DNA of 46,916 bases from the IMG/VR virus record IMGVR_UViG_3300011116_000473, positions 1 to 46,916 of that record. One strand, 5' to 3'. The notes below the pieces were generated by a model. It searched no databases. It was not told the DNA's origin and was given only the letters and a program-made list of their open reading frames with translations. This document shows, one piece after another, positions 15,354 through 23,737 of this stretch. Within the stretch, counting starts at the first letter, position 1. Each line of letters starts with the position of its first letter. The stretch is from a virus. The position numbers and the translations under genes were made by a program.

Positions 15354-17615
15354 CTAAGCAAGTACAGCTGGCATTGTTGGTTGGGGGATTACATATTGAC
15401 CAGTACGAGGATTCTTGAACAATTGCCCCTGCTCGTAAAGCAGTCTGTTAGTTTCCTGCTGTGCTTTTAGCTGTGCCTCGTTGGTCTTTAAAAGAGGATC
15501 GCTACCAAATGCTCCTCCACCACCGCCAATTCTTTGTAGGCTAGAAATTCCTTGAGACATCCCCATACTGCGAATAGCTCTTGTTTTTGATCCTAAAACT
15601 TCAGCACCAGCTATTTCTGAAACTGCTTGTCCAGATGGTTTACCGAGTAATGCTACCGCAGAAAGCTTGCCAGATAAATCTGCTAAAGCATTATTTGCAT
15701 CTTTACCACGAACCCCAAAGGAAACATTTGCAGATGAAAGTGCATCTATTCCGCTTTGCACTCCGTTAATTGCCTTCTTTGCTCCATTTGCAATTTGCTC
15801 AAATGCCTTGTCCGTATTTCTTGAGTTTATTCCAGACTTGGCCGAACCAAACGAAACTCCAGTTTGCAAGTTTTTATCTAGAATATCTCTAAATGTATCA
15901 CCGCTACTGGCATCTACTAGTTTATTCTCAAATCCAGATAGAAAGTTTGACATTCTTAATTCCATTCTATCTATTGTTTTTTCAAGAACGGAATAATCTT
16001 TTTCTTGGAAAGACTTTATTAAGCCACTAAAATAATCTACCGTATTTGCCAATCCTGTAACTAGACCATTGGCAATATTTAATATTGGTGCAAGTTTTGA
16101 AAACATTACAGCAACGCCTCTAGTTGTTTGCACAACGGCAAATTCCATGCCAGCTTGAAAATATGCTATCGGAGTTTCAAATGCCCTTAAAAGCATAGAT
16201 CCGACTACCTTTGCAAATCCAGTAAAGACATCAATAAGACCACTCGCAAGACCTTCTAATGCATCCGTTGATAAAAGAAGATTAAGATATGAAGCTGCAA
16301 ATTTAAACGCTCTTTCAAGCAAATCTTTAAGAAGAACTACAGAAGTTTCAAATGATGACTTTAAAAGTTCTGTTATCATACCGCTTTTAAAAGCACCAGT
16401 AAGAACTTCTATTCCAAATTTAATCTGTTGTCCTAATTTTGCCCCAAATCCAGCCAGCATATCACCGCCCTCAAAAAGTTTAAAAAGCTCAAGGATTGAA
16501 GGAGCTACTGCCCCAGCCATTTCGACAAAAAAGCCACGGAAGAATGAACCAGAGTCACGGAGTTTTGCAGAAATCTTTGAGAAGTTATCTGCATTTTTTG
16601 CAAGAGACTGACCAAGCTGACTTTGCTTTGTACCAAGCTCTGTAAAGCCAGCTTCCTTAAATACTCCTTTTAAAGATGCTCCAGCCCTGCCAAAAATAGA
16701 AAATGAGGCAGCTGTTTGCTCTGCTGATGTTGAGAGTTTAGATATGGCATTCCCAATCCTTATGAATTGTTGTTCTGGAGTCATTTTCATTAACTCATCA
16801 ACATTCAAATTGAGACGAGCCAACATATCATTTGTTGGTTCTCCGTCAGCATTTATACCAGTCAAAGCTCTTTGCATATTCTGAAGTGCGACAGCACCAG
16901 ACATTGAGCTAACCCCAGAGTTCTTTAATAATTTTTGAAGGTCATATAAAAATGGAATACTTGCACCTGTTCTTCCAGCAAGATTTTTCATCTCATCACC
17001 GAGTTCTATTGCACTTACTATTCCAATCTTAAAGAATCTATCTAAAGCTCCGAATGAAATTCCAAGTGCCCCAACAGCTACTCCGATTGGTTTTAATAAA
17101 CCCAAAAAGCCACGAAAAGCACTTGAAACAGCACCTCCAACGGATGCGGTTGCATTTTTAGCCATATTTGCAAGGCCACTAGCTACAGATGTAATTCCAG
17201 ATAAAGCACTCTTTGTTACTCCAATTACACCTTGTAGTGCCTTAGTAACGCCATAAATTGAAGCTCCAGCAACAACGGCAGATACGCCAATAACTCTAAA
17301 AGCTATGGGAATTCTAGAAATTACTGCTCCAGCTTGAGAAGCAAAAGATTTTAATTGAGAAAATGCAGTAGATACTCTCCCCATAATAGTTGGAAGCGTA
17401 TTAAAAATAGCCTGCAAATCTCTTCCACCCTGTGCAATTGTGCTGATTCTTTGAGAAACGCCAGCAACGGCATCAAAGGCTTTCCAAGCAACTTTTGCAG
17501 TATTTCCTATAGCAGATAAGCTACTACCAAACGATGTAAGTCTTGCTTTTGCACTATCAATAGCCGAATTAAATTTAGATACATCAACCGAGATTGCTCC
17601 TTGTGCTGTTTTCAT
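15354..17615 (-). CDS. tail tape-measure protein
   Basis: A 753-residue protein with the usual features: long helical stretches, an alanine/glycine-rich hydrophobic N-terminal third (ASIYGVTKALQGVIGVTKSA), and a mid region typical of tape measures (TGASIPFLYDLQKLLKNSG). It sets tail length and is ejected ahead of the DNA. At about 0.15 nm per residue this predicts a tail near 113 nm, an inference. It lies downstream of the tail-chaperone frameshift pair, as in lambda (gene H). No peptidase motif is seen. Confidence 0.9.
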   Translation of the reverse strand: MKTAQGAISVDVSKFNSAIDSAKARLTSFGSSLSAIGNTAKVAWKAFDAVAGVSQRISTIAQGGRDLQAIFNTLPTIMGRVSTAFSQLKSFASQAGAVISRIPIAFRVIGVSAVVAGASIYGVTKALQGVIGVTKSALSGITSVASGLANMAKNATASVGGAVSSAFRGFLGLLKPIGVAVGALGISFGALDRFFKIGIVSAIELGDEMKNLAGRTGASIPFLYDLQKLLKNSGVSSMSGAVALQNMQRALTGINADGEPTNDMLARLNLNVDELMKMTPEQQFIRIGNAISKLSTSAEQTAASFSIFGRAGASLKGVFKEAGFTELGTKQSQLGQSLAKNADNFSKISAKLRDSGSFFRGFFVEMAGAVAPSILELFKLFEGGDMLAGFGAKLGQQIKFGIEVLTGAFKSGMITELLKSSFETSVVLLKDLLERAFKFAASYLNLLLSTDALEGLASGLIDVFTGFAKVVGSMLLRAFETPIAYFQAGMEFAVVQTTRGVAVMFSKLAPILNIANGLVTGLANTVDYFSGLIKSFQEKDYSVLEKTIDRMELRMSNFLSGFENKLVDASSGDTFRDILDKNLQTGVSFGSAKSGINSRNTDKAFEQIANGAKKAINGVQSGIDALSSANVSFGVRGKDANNALADLSGKLSAVALLGKPSGQAVSEIAGAEVLGSKTRAIRSMGMSQGISSLQRIGGGGGAFGSDPLLKTNEAQLKAQQETNRLLYEQGQLFKNPRTGQYVIPQPTMPAVLA

Positions 17616-17983
17616 TTAAAGTTAGAAAATGCCACCTCCAAGGCTTTATCAAGCTCCTCTTGCTTTCTTTCACCCAAGAACCTAGCCATCTCGCTAGAGG
17701 CTTGTTTCCGCTTGTTTTTGACGAAATTACGACCAGCCCATACCACATTAGGAGTTTTCCATTGGTTTGTGATATACCACTGCTTTTTATTGAAGCTGAA
17801 CCACTCCTTGCCATTTCTGCCCTTGCTCAATACTGCCTCAGTTCCTACAGCTTTTCTCCAAGCCTCTTTGCCCTTCTTATTTAGCCGTTCAGAGGAGCCA
17901 GATAGGTTTTTAGCTACATCGTCCTTGAGTGCTTCAAGTCCGTATAGTAGGTCTTTATCGTTCCATGTAATAGATATGCTCAT
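17612..17983 (-). CDS. tail protein between chaperone and tape measure
   Basis: A 123-residue basic protein with alternating helices and an aromatic core (GKEWFSFNKKQWYITNQWKT). Both ends overlap neighbours (ATGA at each), and GGTAGGA precedes the ATG. Its pattern resembles HK97-gp10-like tail-completion proteins only loosely. The location, between the chaperone and tape-measure genes, makes a tail assembly role likely. Confidence 0.6.
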   Translation of the reverse strand: MSISITWNDKDLLYGLEALKDDVAKNLSGSSERLNKKGKEAWRKAVGTEAVLSKGRNGKEWFSFNKKQWYITNQWKTPNVVWAGRNFVKNKRKQASSEMARFLGERKQEELDKALEVAFSNFK

Positions 17984-18168
17984 AATCCTACCAATCTCTC
18001 TATGTCAGCTTTCCTCTTTATTTGTTCACTTCCCCACTCTGTGCTTATGCCGTTCATTCTCCATATACAATGCTGGTACTGGAATCCCCTCGCAAGCGGT
18101 AGTTCGTTGAGTATGAATTCCTCCGTCCAGCCTGTTTGTGAGGCCAGAGTGATGACATAAGATGCCAC
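17980..18168 (-). CDS. tail assembly chaperone, GT extension
   Basis: This frame encodes the second part of the tail chaperone. It contains the recognisable ASQTGWTEEFILNELPLARG and YQHCIWRMNGI segments seen in the T part of G/GT proteins. It can be read from a GTG at 18168 with no Shine-Dalgarno, but the frame is open back to the slippery site at 18186-18192. A -1 shift there fuses it to the upstream gene and adds ten residues (KLAEPEWV in the join). The fusion protein, not the separate GTG product, is expected to be functional. Confidence 0.8.
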   Translation of the reverse strand: MASYVITLASQTGWTEEFILNELPLARGFQYQHCIWRMNGISTEWGSEQIKRKADIERLVGL

Positions 18169-18182
18169 CCACTCTGGCTCGG

Positions 18183-18593
18183 CTAGTTTGGGGAGTCGTT
18201 ACTCGAAGATTTGCCGTCATCTTTAGGTGAGGCAATAGCAAGACCAGACGAACTGATGATTTCCTCGATCATCTTGCCAGCCTCCTCCAAGTCCGTGACC
18301 TTTAACTTGTCTGCCCACTCAAGAACCGAACCCCAAAACTTCTCTTTGCTATACGAATTCACCCGAACCTGTGCAATCGGAGCAGAGTGAATATAGATGA
18401 AAGAAAGAATATCAAACTCTGGATTCTCGCTTTCGCCTCCAGTAATCAGCTTATTCCCAACCTTTTTGCAAATAAGAAGCGATCCAGCCGTGAAAGGGCG
18501 AAGCTTTACATCTCGGATGCTTGTCTCTTTTGGGACAAAGGCATCTGCCCTTGCTTGGCTTAACACTTCCTCGTCATTCATTAGGTCATTCAT
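18183..18593 (-). CDS. tail assembly chaperone, G part
   Basis: A 136-residue protein in the place of lambda G. It has a folded N-terminal domain (SIRDVKLRPFTAGSLLICKK) and a disordered Ser/Asp tail ending in SNDSPN. The last two sense codons CCA AAC, preceded by C, form the heptamer CCCAAAC immediately before the stop TAG. Most ribosomes stop here and give G; a minority slip and give GT. The pair wraps the tape measure during tail assembly. The start overlaps the upstream stop (ATGA). Confidence 0.8.
   Translation of the reverse strand: MNDLMNDEEVLSQARADAFVPKETSIRDVKLRPFTAGSLLICKKVGNKLITGGESENPEFDILSFIYIHSAPIAQVRVNSYSKEKFWGSVLEWADKLKVTDLEEAGKMIEEIISSSGLAIASPKDDGKSSSNDSPN
18186..18192 (-). 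promoter_or_regulatory. -1 ribosomal frameshift slippery site CCCAAAC
   Basis: In the zero frame the codons are C CCA AAC TAG; after a -1 slip they read CCC AAA CTA GCC. This matches the X XXY YYZ rule exactly, and the shifted frame is open to the stop at 17980. The heptamer abuts the zero-frame stop. I did not see an obvious strong downstream hairpin. Confidence 0.8.
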
Positions 18594-18967
18594 AGTTTGG
18601 TCATTATCCTTCTTTTTTGTTCGGGTGTTGCATTCTTGGGGTAAAGGAGTGTTTTATTGCCGTACTTAACTCGCACCATAGGGACTGACTGCTTAATAGT
18701 GTCTAATAGCCGATCACGATTATGTGCGTATGCCCACAGATATGCCAGAGGCTCTTCTAGGCTCATCTTCTCAAGCCCACCTTTCCACTTCTGTGCATCT
18801 CTAGTTACTTCATTATTTACATCGTCAAAGATAAAATTAACTTCTGTTTTTCCGTTCTCTTCGATACAGCAAGATTCGTTATCTTTCAGCTTGTGACCCA
18901 TCGTGAGCAAGGCACAGGCCAGCTTAATGTTGTTTGTAATATAAAGGAAGTCGCCAGTTTTAATCAT
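18590..18967 (-). CDS. hypothetical tail-region protein, 125 aa
   Basis: No family recognised. The protein is soluble, with a helical second half (GGLEKMSLEEPLAYLWAYAH). It lies between the tube-like proteins and the chaperone, so it is probably needed for tail assembly. Its ATG is preceded not by a Shine-Dalgarno but by two direct copies of CAGATTCCTA, a decamer that also lies upstream of the gene starting at 28551. Confidence 0.6.
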   Translation of the reverse strand: MIKTGDFLYITNNIKLACALLTMGHKLKDNESCCIEENGKTEVNFIFDDVNNEVTRDAQKWKGGLEKMSLEEPLAYLWAYAHNRDRLLDTIKQSVPMVRVKYGNKTLLYPKNATPEQKRRIMTKL

Positions 18968-19011
18968 AGGAATCTGAGGTTAGGAATCTGTATTAATGTT
19001 TGTCTATATTT

Positions 19012-19368
19012 TTATGCTATTCCGTCTCGCTGAACGATCTTGTACTTAATTTTGGCGAAATCTTCAGATGACTTGCTCAAATTAACTTCCTCAACATAAT
19101 AGCCACCAGTTAGACCACCAAAACCAGTAAGATTTGTTGGGCTAAATGATCCTCCTTGAGTTGCAGAATTTGTCGTTGTGACATAGCCCTCAAGATTGTA
19201 TTCGTTCTTTTTCCCAGTAAAAGCAACACAAGCCACGCCACCAGAGATATTTTTTGCTTCTACTTTGTTCGATGAAGAATTTACGGAAAGATTTGTTGCA
19301 ATCATAGTGTTAACGGCACTGGTGATTCCAAAGCTAGTTGCTGTTCCTTTGATTGTGGCTGCTGGCAT
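19012..19368 (-). CDS. tail tube-like structural protein
   Basis: A 118-residue beta-rich protein, small and rich in Ser, Thr and Gly, with GYVTTTNSATQGGSFSPTNL and YVEEVNLSKSSEDFAKIKYK. The size, composition and position just before the chaperone genes fit a major or minor tail tube protein. The start follows the upstream stop by four bases (TAA TTTT ATG) without a Shine-Dalgarno, as at 13916. Another small beta-rich gene precedes it, so which of the two forms the tube is open. Confidence 0.6.
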   Translation of the reverse strand: MPAATIKGTATSFGITSAVNTMIATNLSVNSSSNKVEAKNISGGVACVAFTGKKNEYNLEGYVTTTNSATQGGSFSPTNLTGFGGLTGGYYVEEVNLSKSSEDFAKIKYKIVQRDGIA

Positions 19369-19372
19369 AAAA

Positions 19373-19732
19373 TTAGCTCGGTTGTCCTAAGTTTGAATAT
19401 CCAATGGCTGAAATTTGTATTTCAGCAAATCCATCGTTGGTAAGAGTTCTTGAGGCACTTTCCACATAAAGAGGAGTGTCTACGCCAGTTAAAAATGTGT
19501 TTGTAGTTAAAGTCAATTCAGCACCAATACTTGCAGTAACAGAACCACTAACAATCGTAATTGATGCGGAGCTATTGGGGTTAGAAATTGCAACTGCTTG
19601 GAATGTTCCGTTGCCACCCATAAGCTCAACTGGATCGCATTTAATCGTCTCTTCGTAGGAGCGAACTACAGAAGATGACTCATCTGTAGTGCCGAACTTG
19701 AGAGTGCTAAGACCGATAGTTGTGAGAGCCAT
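19373..19732 (-). CDS. tail tube-like or tail accessory protein
   Basis: A 119-residue beta-rich protein (SNPNSSASITIVSGSVTASI, ASRTLTNDGFAEIQISAIGY). It resembles the next gene in size and composition and may be a distant relative, though the identity is too low to be sure by eye. The ATG is preceded 16 bases upstream by TTGACA and has no Shine-Dalgarno; the TGA of that hexamer is the stop codon of the upstream gene. Confidence 0.6.
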   Translation of the reverse strand: MALTTIGLSTLKFGTTDESSSVVRSYEETIKCDPVELMGGNGTFQAVAISNPNSSASITIVSGSVTASIGAELTLTTNTFLTGVDTPLYVESASRTLTNDGFAEIQISAIGYSNLGQPS

Positions 19733-19748
19733 TCTAGTTTACTATTTG

Positions 19749-19754
19749 TGTCAA
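19749..19754 (-). promoter_or_regulatory. start-associated TTGACA
   Basis: Sixteen bases before the ATG at 19732; the hexamer includes the stop codon (TGA) of the upstream gene. The space between contains AAATAGTAAAC. Confidence 0.45.
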
Positions 19755-19984
19755 CCTTTGCGGATCAAAGTTTCTTTAACTAACTCCCAAGCAAGAGTCA
19801 TTAAACCGCCAACAATAGCTATCATTCCTAAAGCCTTATGTTTCAACGCCTCTAAGGATGATACCCTATTAGACAGATCGGCAAAGTTGGAAAGGGAAGT
19901 CTCGACCATATTATAAAGCTGTACTTGTCGTTCTTCCATTCTGGCTAGTCGCTCTCGGATCTCAGAATCGTCTTTAGGAGGCAT
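19751..19984 (-). CDS. XhlA-like protein, possible second holin
   Basis: The ATG at 19984 has AAGGA five bases upstream; longer readings enter the previous gene. The 77-residue protein has a coiled-coil N-terminus (EIRERLARMEERQVQLYNMV) and one transmembrane helix near the C-terminus (GMIAIVGGLMTLAWELV). This is the layout of XhlA-type haemolysin/holin accessory proteins. It lies far from the endolysin, among tail genes, so a structural membrane-contact role is also possible. Confidence 0.6.
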   Translation of the reverse strand: MPPKDDSEIRERLARMEERQVQLYNMVETSLSNFADLSNRVSSLEALKHKALGMIAIVGGLMTLAWELVKETLIRKG

Positions 19985-19985
19985 T

Positions 19986-20150
19986 TTAGTCCTTACTGCT
20001 GTCTTTGATGATCTTACGGATTGCTTTTCTTGCTTCACGAATCTCTGTTACCAGACGAACTGCTGGTTCTCCATTTTTAGTGCATGGCTCAAGAAATCCT
20101 TCGTCCCAGAGATATTGAATAGCTTTAATAACTTCATTTTCACGGCTCAT
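19986..20150 (-). CDS. small hypothetical protein, 54 aa
   Basis: The ATG at 20150 (MSRENEVIKAIQYLWDEGFL) has no Shine-Dalgarno, but TTGACA lies 18 bases upstream, straight after the stop of the preceding gene. The peptide reads like a small winged-helix fragment with a basic helical end (EIREARKAIRKIIKD). No family is recognised. It ends one base before the XhlA-like start. Confidence 0.5.
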   Translation of the reverse strand: MSRENEVIKAIQYLWDEGFLEPCTKNGEPAVRLVTEIREARKAIRKIIKDSSKD

Positions 20151-20168
20151 TATGTAATTTACTATATA

Positions 20169-20174
20169 TGTCAA
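20169..20174 (-). promoter_or_regulatory. start-associated TTGACA
   Basis: Eighteen bases before the ATG at 20150. The intergenic segment reads TTGACA, TATATAGTAAAT, then the start; nearly the same TATAGTAAAT occurs next to the TTGACA site at 32742. Confidence 0.45.
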
Positions 20175-20178
20175 TAGT

Positions 20179-21000
20179 TTATGTGATTACAGATGCAAAC
20201 TTGTTCATTAGGGTTGTTACTCTTGTGTCTAAATTTGGAATAGAAAGGCTTTTGCCGATTGAGTAAAAAGAAATCCTAGCAGAAGTTGGATTCGAACCCA
20301 ATCCAGATGCAAATACTCCATATAATTGAGAAGTTGGAGTACCAGAAGCAGTTGCTTGGCTTAAATCAGAAATTGCTCCTCCAGATGTAGTTTGCCTAGA
20401 AAAAAGACTTGTTGAGCCGTCTCTCGATGTTCCTTGAAACCCAACAGCAGAAAGGGCTACCGTTCTAGTGTTTGTGCTTGTTCTGTTTTTAAATATTGTT
20501 GAATTTATTGCAGAGTGTCCAATGTTTAAAAAGCTTCCAATTTGAACATTGTTTCCGACTAAAACACCAGTATTATTATCAGCATTTGCTACTGAAACAA
20601 AACAAGAAATATGGCAATCATTTTGAGGAAAGTTTGTTGTGTCGTTATTGTTGTATCCAGTATTTAAATATTTATTTGAATCATTACCAAGCAATCCAAG
20701 TGTTCTGCTGTAATCGCCAGCAACAAAGTTATTATTTGTGGGCGCATTTCCAACCAGAGGAGTAATTGCCCCTGCTACTGTTCTTGCCCCAGCCATAATG
20801 CAAGAGGCTACAAGTGAAGTCCAGATTCCGTCTTGTTTGCATCCTAGAACAAATTGGTTAATTGCAGTTCTAACTCTTTGTTCAAGTAGTTGGCCGTCTG
20901 CTGTCTCAACCCGATTGATATAGTCTAATGCGTCTTGATCAAATCCCTCCCCAAAGAATCCCTTTTGATTAAGGATTCCGCTAGTGGCAAAAAAGCCCAC
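20179..21000 (-). CDS. virion surface protein, LamG-like C-terminus
   Basis: A 273-residue protein. Residues about 24-75 contain LDYINRVETADGQLLEQRVR and ACIMAGARTVAGAITPLVG, a conserved leader I recall from many aquatic phage structural proteins. The rest is a beta-rich lectin-like region (GVLVGNNVQIGSFLNIGH). It probably decorates the tail or head. The start is GTG right after the upstream stop (TAAGTG), with GGAGG five bases before it. Confidence 0.65.
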   Translation of the reverse strand: MGFFATSGILNQKGFFGEGFDQDALDYINRVETADGQLLEQRVRTAINQFVLGCKQDGIWTSLVASCIMAGARTVAGAITPLVGNAPTNNNFVAGDYSRTLGLLGNDSNKYLNTGYNNNDTTNFPQNDCHISCFVSVANADNNTGVLVGNNVQIGSFLNIGHSAINSTIFKNRTSTNTRTVALSAVGFQGTSRDGSTSLFSRQTTSGGAISDLSQATASGTPTSQLYGVFASGLGSNPTSARISFYSIGKSLSIPNLDTRVTTLMNKFASVIT

Positions 21001-22464
21001 TTACGCCTCCAAGATTGTATAGCAAGATGCAGTTACGCTGGACAATAAATTAACAGCTCCAGTAGGAATGTAACTACCCTCGAAGGTAAGGCCAGCCCCT
21101 GAAAATAGTTGAATGCCTTGCGTTGTGGTTGGGGTGAAACCAATTCCAACTGTGATTACATTTGAGGCAGTAGTTATATTTTGAATTAAAAGATATTTGC
21201 GATTTGTGTTAGTTACTGCCGATGTTGCAAAAGCCGTGTTTGCGGTAGTTACAGAGCCAAATCGAGTTGTTAAAGAGCCGTTAGATGAGTTAGCTGTGAC
21301 TGTACCAGCCCCAATCGTAACTACGCCTATGCTGTTTGTTCCTGCTGGGAGAGCAGTTGTGAGTGTTGCTGGTATTGCGGATGAATTGTCGAAAACCGAC
21401 TTTCCTTCGTCCGTAAGCAAGATCACACCAAGCCCAGTGGTAACAGTTGGCTGTATATTCACTAACGGAATATTTGCCGTGACTGTGCCAGAGATGGGGA
21501 GGGGTTTATTATCAGCAACAAGCTGAAATTCAGCACTTATTGAATCAGCATAACCAATTTGAATCCCGTAAATAGGTAAATTTCCCGCACCATCGCTTAC
21601 GCCTTCGCCAAAATTAAAAAATGGAACATTCGCCGTAACCGTCCCGCTAATCGCAGGGAGGGACGCAATCGCGACACTGTTCGATATAGATGCGGTTACA
21701 GAGCCAATTTGGGCAGTGCCCGAACCAATTACAGTCTGCAAAGCACCGCTACCAACTTCTGTAGTAAGTTGGGTTAAGGCTCCGTCCCCAGCACGACGGA
21801 TATTTCCTATCGTTACGACTCCGATTTGAGCCGTGCCTGCGGCCAAAGCAGGGAGCGAGCTGATCGTTACGCTGTTGCCTACTGTGACTGTTCCAGAGAT
21901 TAGTCCAAAAGTAATAGATGGAGTACCGATAATGCTAGTCGAGCCAGTAATTACGGCAGTACCAAAAGTTACTGTTGCAGTTGTGAAAGTAACGGATTGA
22001 GATGCTGGAAAGTTTAATACTGATACAGAACCAGTAATTGTAGGCTGACTAAATGTTACAGAAGCTTGCGTAAAAGTAACAGCTTGTGTAGCAGGGAAAT
22101 TAAGAATTGATGTCGATCCAGTAATAAAAGCCGTGCCAAATGTGACCGATGCTTGCCCAAAAGTTACAGATGGAGTTCCAGATATGGTTGCCGTAACGCT
22201 ACCACCAATCGTTACAGCAGAAGCACGAAGCTGTGCGTCCGTAAGACCACCAGTAATTGTGACTTGACCTAGTGTAACTGTGATATTTTCTAGGGCATTT
22301 AAGGTATTCGGTCCCAATTCAACACCAGACACAGCCGTGGCTATATCTGTAATCCCTTGTGTACCGAAGGATATAACCGTATGGGCTGGGATATGAGAGT
22401 TACTTACAAGAATCGTTGAAAGTGTAGTTAGCGACTGATTCCCATCACGAATTGGTAGTGGCAT
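21001..22464 (-). CDS. beta-repeat virion protein
   Basis: A 487-residue protein made of short beta-strand repeats. Units such as VTFGQASVTFGTAFITGSTS, VTFTQASVTFSQPTITGSVS and VTFTTATVTFGTAVITGSTS recur about every 33 residues in the first 220 residues; the DNA shows the same periodicity. This predicts a solenoid or fibre. The ATG at 22464 has an AAGGGGG site and lies 15 bases after TTGACA. The gene sits between tail-end proteins and the LamG-like protein, so a tail or head fibre is likely. Confidence 0.65.
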   Translation of the reverse strand: MPLPIRDGNQSLTTLSTILVSNSHIPAHTVISFGTQGITDIATAVSGVELGPNTLNALENITVTLGQVTITGGLTDAQLRASAVTIGGSVTATISGTPSVTFGQASVTFGTAFITGSTSILNFPATQAVTFTQASVTFSQPTITGSVSVLNFPASQSVTFTTATVTFGTAVITGSTSIIGTPSITFGLISGTVTVGNSVTISSLPALAAGTAQIGVVTIGNIRRAGDGALTQLTTEVGSGALQTVIGSGTAQIGSVTASISNSVAIASLPAISGTVTANVPFFNFGEGVSDGAGNLPIYGIQIGYADSISAEFQLVADNKPLPISGTVTANIPLVNIQPTVTTGLGVILLTDEGKSVFDNSSAIPATLTTALPAGTNSIGVVTIGAGTVTANSSNGSLTTRFGSVTTANTAFATSAVTNTNRKYLLIQNITTASNVITVGIGFTPTTTQGIQLFSGAGLTFEGSYIPTGAVNLLSSVTASCYTILEA

Positions 22465-22479
22465 ATAGCTATTCCCCCT

Positions 22480-22485
22480 TGTCAA
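22480..22485 (-). promoter_or_regulatory. start-associated TTGACA
   Basis: Fifteen bases before the ATG at 22464; it contains the TGA stop of the upstream gene and runs straight into the AGGGGG Shine-Dalgarno. An in-frame TTG within the motif is a less likely start. Confidence 0.45.
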
Positions 22486-22979
22486 ATAACCGCTAAATAC
22501 TGAGAGTTGAGATATTGGCTGAAGTCAAGTTCTGCCTGTCCATCACCAGTAGGATCTGGGGTAACAATAGCTGAAATCACAAGTCCTTTTCTCCAAGCTC
22601 TTTTAGCTATTTGTATAGTAGGGGTTTCTGATGAAATCCTCGCCATATAAACATGAAGATCAACCGAGTTATCTTGAATCTCAAATTGAAGGCTTTGTCC
22701 AGTTCCGTAAAGAGAAGCAAAAATCTCAAGATATGTAGAATCAAAAGTGCTAGATGACACTTTGGCAGAGCTATTCGAATAATCTACCGAAACTTCCATA
22801 TCATAAACACCGCTGTATGGAGTAACAAGTTGCCGTACTGGTCTTGCGGAAATTGCGATATATGGGAAAAGCCTTGCACCTATCCGTGTGGTTGTGTAAA
22901 CATTAACCCCAGTAACCGAAGAAAACAGAGAGGCTATTGATTGCTCAAGCTGATAATCTGGAGAATTCGGAATGCTCAT
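22482..22979 (-). CDS. tail terminator-like protein, copy 2
   Basis: The ATG at 22979 overlaps the stop of the upstream gene (ATGA). The 165-residue protein is a clear paralogue of that upstream gene: both have VTGVNVYT, then RLFPYIAI or RLLPFVAI, then a YSGVYDMEVSVDY or FTGIFDLNVTISY strand. Proteins of this size between the connector and tube genes are usually tail terminators or minor tail proteins (lambda U/Z-like). Function is inferred from order. Confidence 0.65.
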   Translation of the reverse strand: MSIPNSPDYQLEQSIASLFSSVTGVNVYTTTRIGARLFPYIAISARPVRQLVTPYSGVYDMEVSVDYSNSSAKVSSSTFDSTYLEIFASLYGTGQSLQFEIQDNSVDLHVYMARISSETPTIQIAKRAWRKGLVISAIVTPDPTGDGQAELDFSQYLNSQYLAVI

Positions 22980-23401
22980 TTTGCAGTTGCCTTTACATCC
23001 ATCAAAATATCCGTAGCCCAAGTTCGTGATGGGGAAACAATCCTTTTTCCAATGTTTGTAATGTTTGCTATATAAAATTCTAGGCTTGCTGAAGCCGTGG
23101 TCAATTGAGAGGCTAGGTTCGGATCGGTATAAAATGCTTGCTGAATCTCAAAGAACTTTTCGTTATAGCCTTGGTTAGATGAAGTATCGGCTCTGGCTAC
23201 ATATGAAATTGTAACATTCAGATCAAAAATACCAGTAAATGGAGCAATTTCCTCGCTTCTTATTTCAGCATCTATAGCTACAAATGGAAGCAATCTTGGA
23301 CTAGCTCTTTCCGATGTATAAACATTAACTCCAGTAACACCCGCCGAAGTAATGGCGTATGCTATGGAAGTCTCTACCTCGTCCTCAATGGAGTTCGTCA
23401 T
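22976..23401 (-). CDS. tail terminator-like protein, copy 1
   Basis: A 141-residue protein, paralogous to the next gene over most of its length (shared VTGVNVYTSERASPRLLPFV). It overlaps the stop of the putative connector gene by four bases. One of the pair may cap the tail tube and the other join it to the head. No enzymatic motif is seen. Confidence 0.65.
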   Translation of the reverse strand: MTNSIEDEVETSIAYAITSAGVTGVNVYTSERASPRLLPFVAIDAEIRSEEIAPFTGIFDLNVTISYVARADTSSNQGYNEKFFEIQQAFYTDPNLASQLTTASASLEFYIANITNIGKRIVSPSRTWATDILMDVKATAK

Positions 23402-23721
23402 CCAGTTGTAATCTCAGCGACATCAATGTTATAAGAAACTTCATCTGCCGAGATCGACCAACGAGCGACCATTCTCTCTGTACCTCCAACTGTGCAAAGA
23501 GATCCGATAACAGGGGGAGCAGAAACTACGGAAACAGGAACAATAAGCGTTTGTGTAATGTTGTAAATTTCACCCCCGACATCCAGTTCAGATGTAAAGG
23601 CTAGGTCAGTGACGGAAGCGGAAACGGAATTGGTAGCCAAACCAGTAACCACAGTATAAAGATCGCTGATTAGCTCGGTAAGGTCAGCCCCAAAAACGGC
23701 TATGTCTAGTCTTCCTGCCAT
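23398..23721 (-). CDS. putative head-tail joining protein
   Basis: A 107-residue protein. The N-terminal helix (GRLDIAVFGADLTELISDLY) is followed by beta strands ending in TVGGTERMVARWSISADEV, a layout like small head-tail connectors such as lambda gpFII. It is the first gene of the tail block after the sugar cassette. The start has no Shine-Dalgarno but a TTGACA 16 bases upstream. Confidence 0.55.
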   Translation of the reverse strand: MAGRLDIAVFGADLTELISDLYTVVTGLATNSVSASVTDLAFTSELDVGGEIYNITQTLIVPVSVVSAPPVIGSLCTVGGTERMVARWSISADEVSYNIDVAEITTG

Positions 23722-23737
23722 ATTACATATATAGCTC

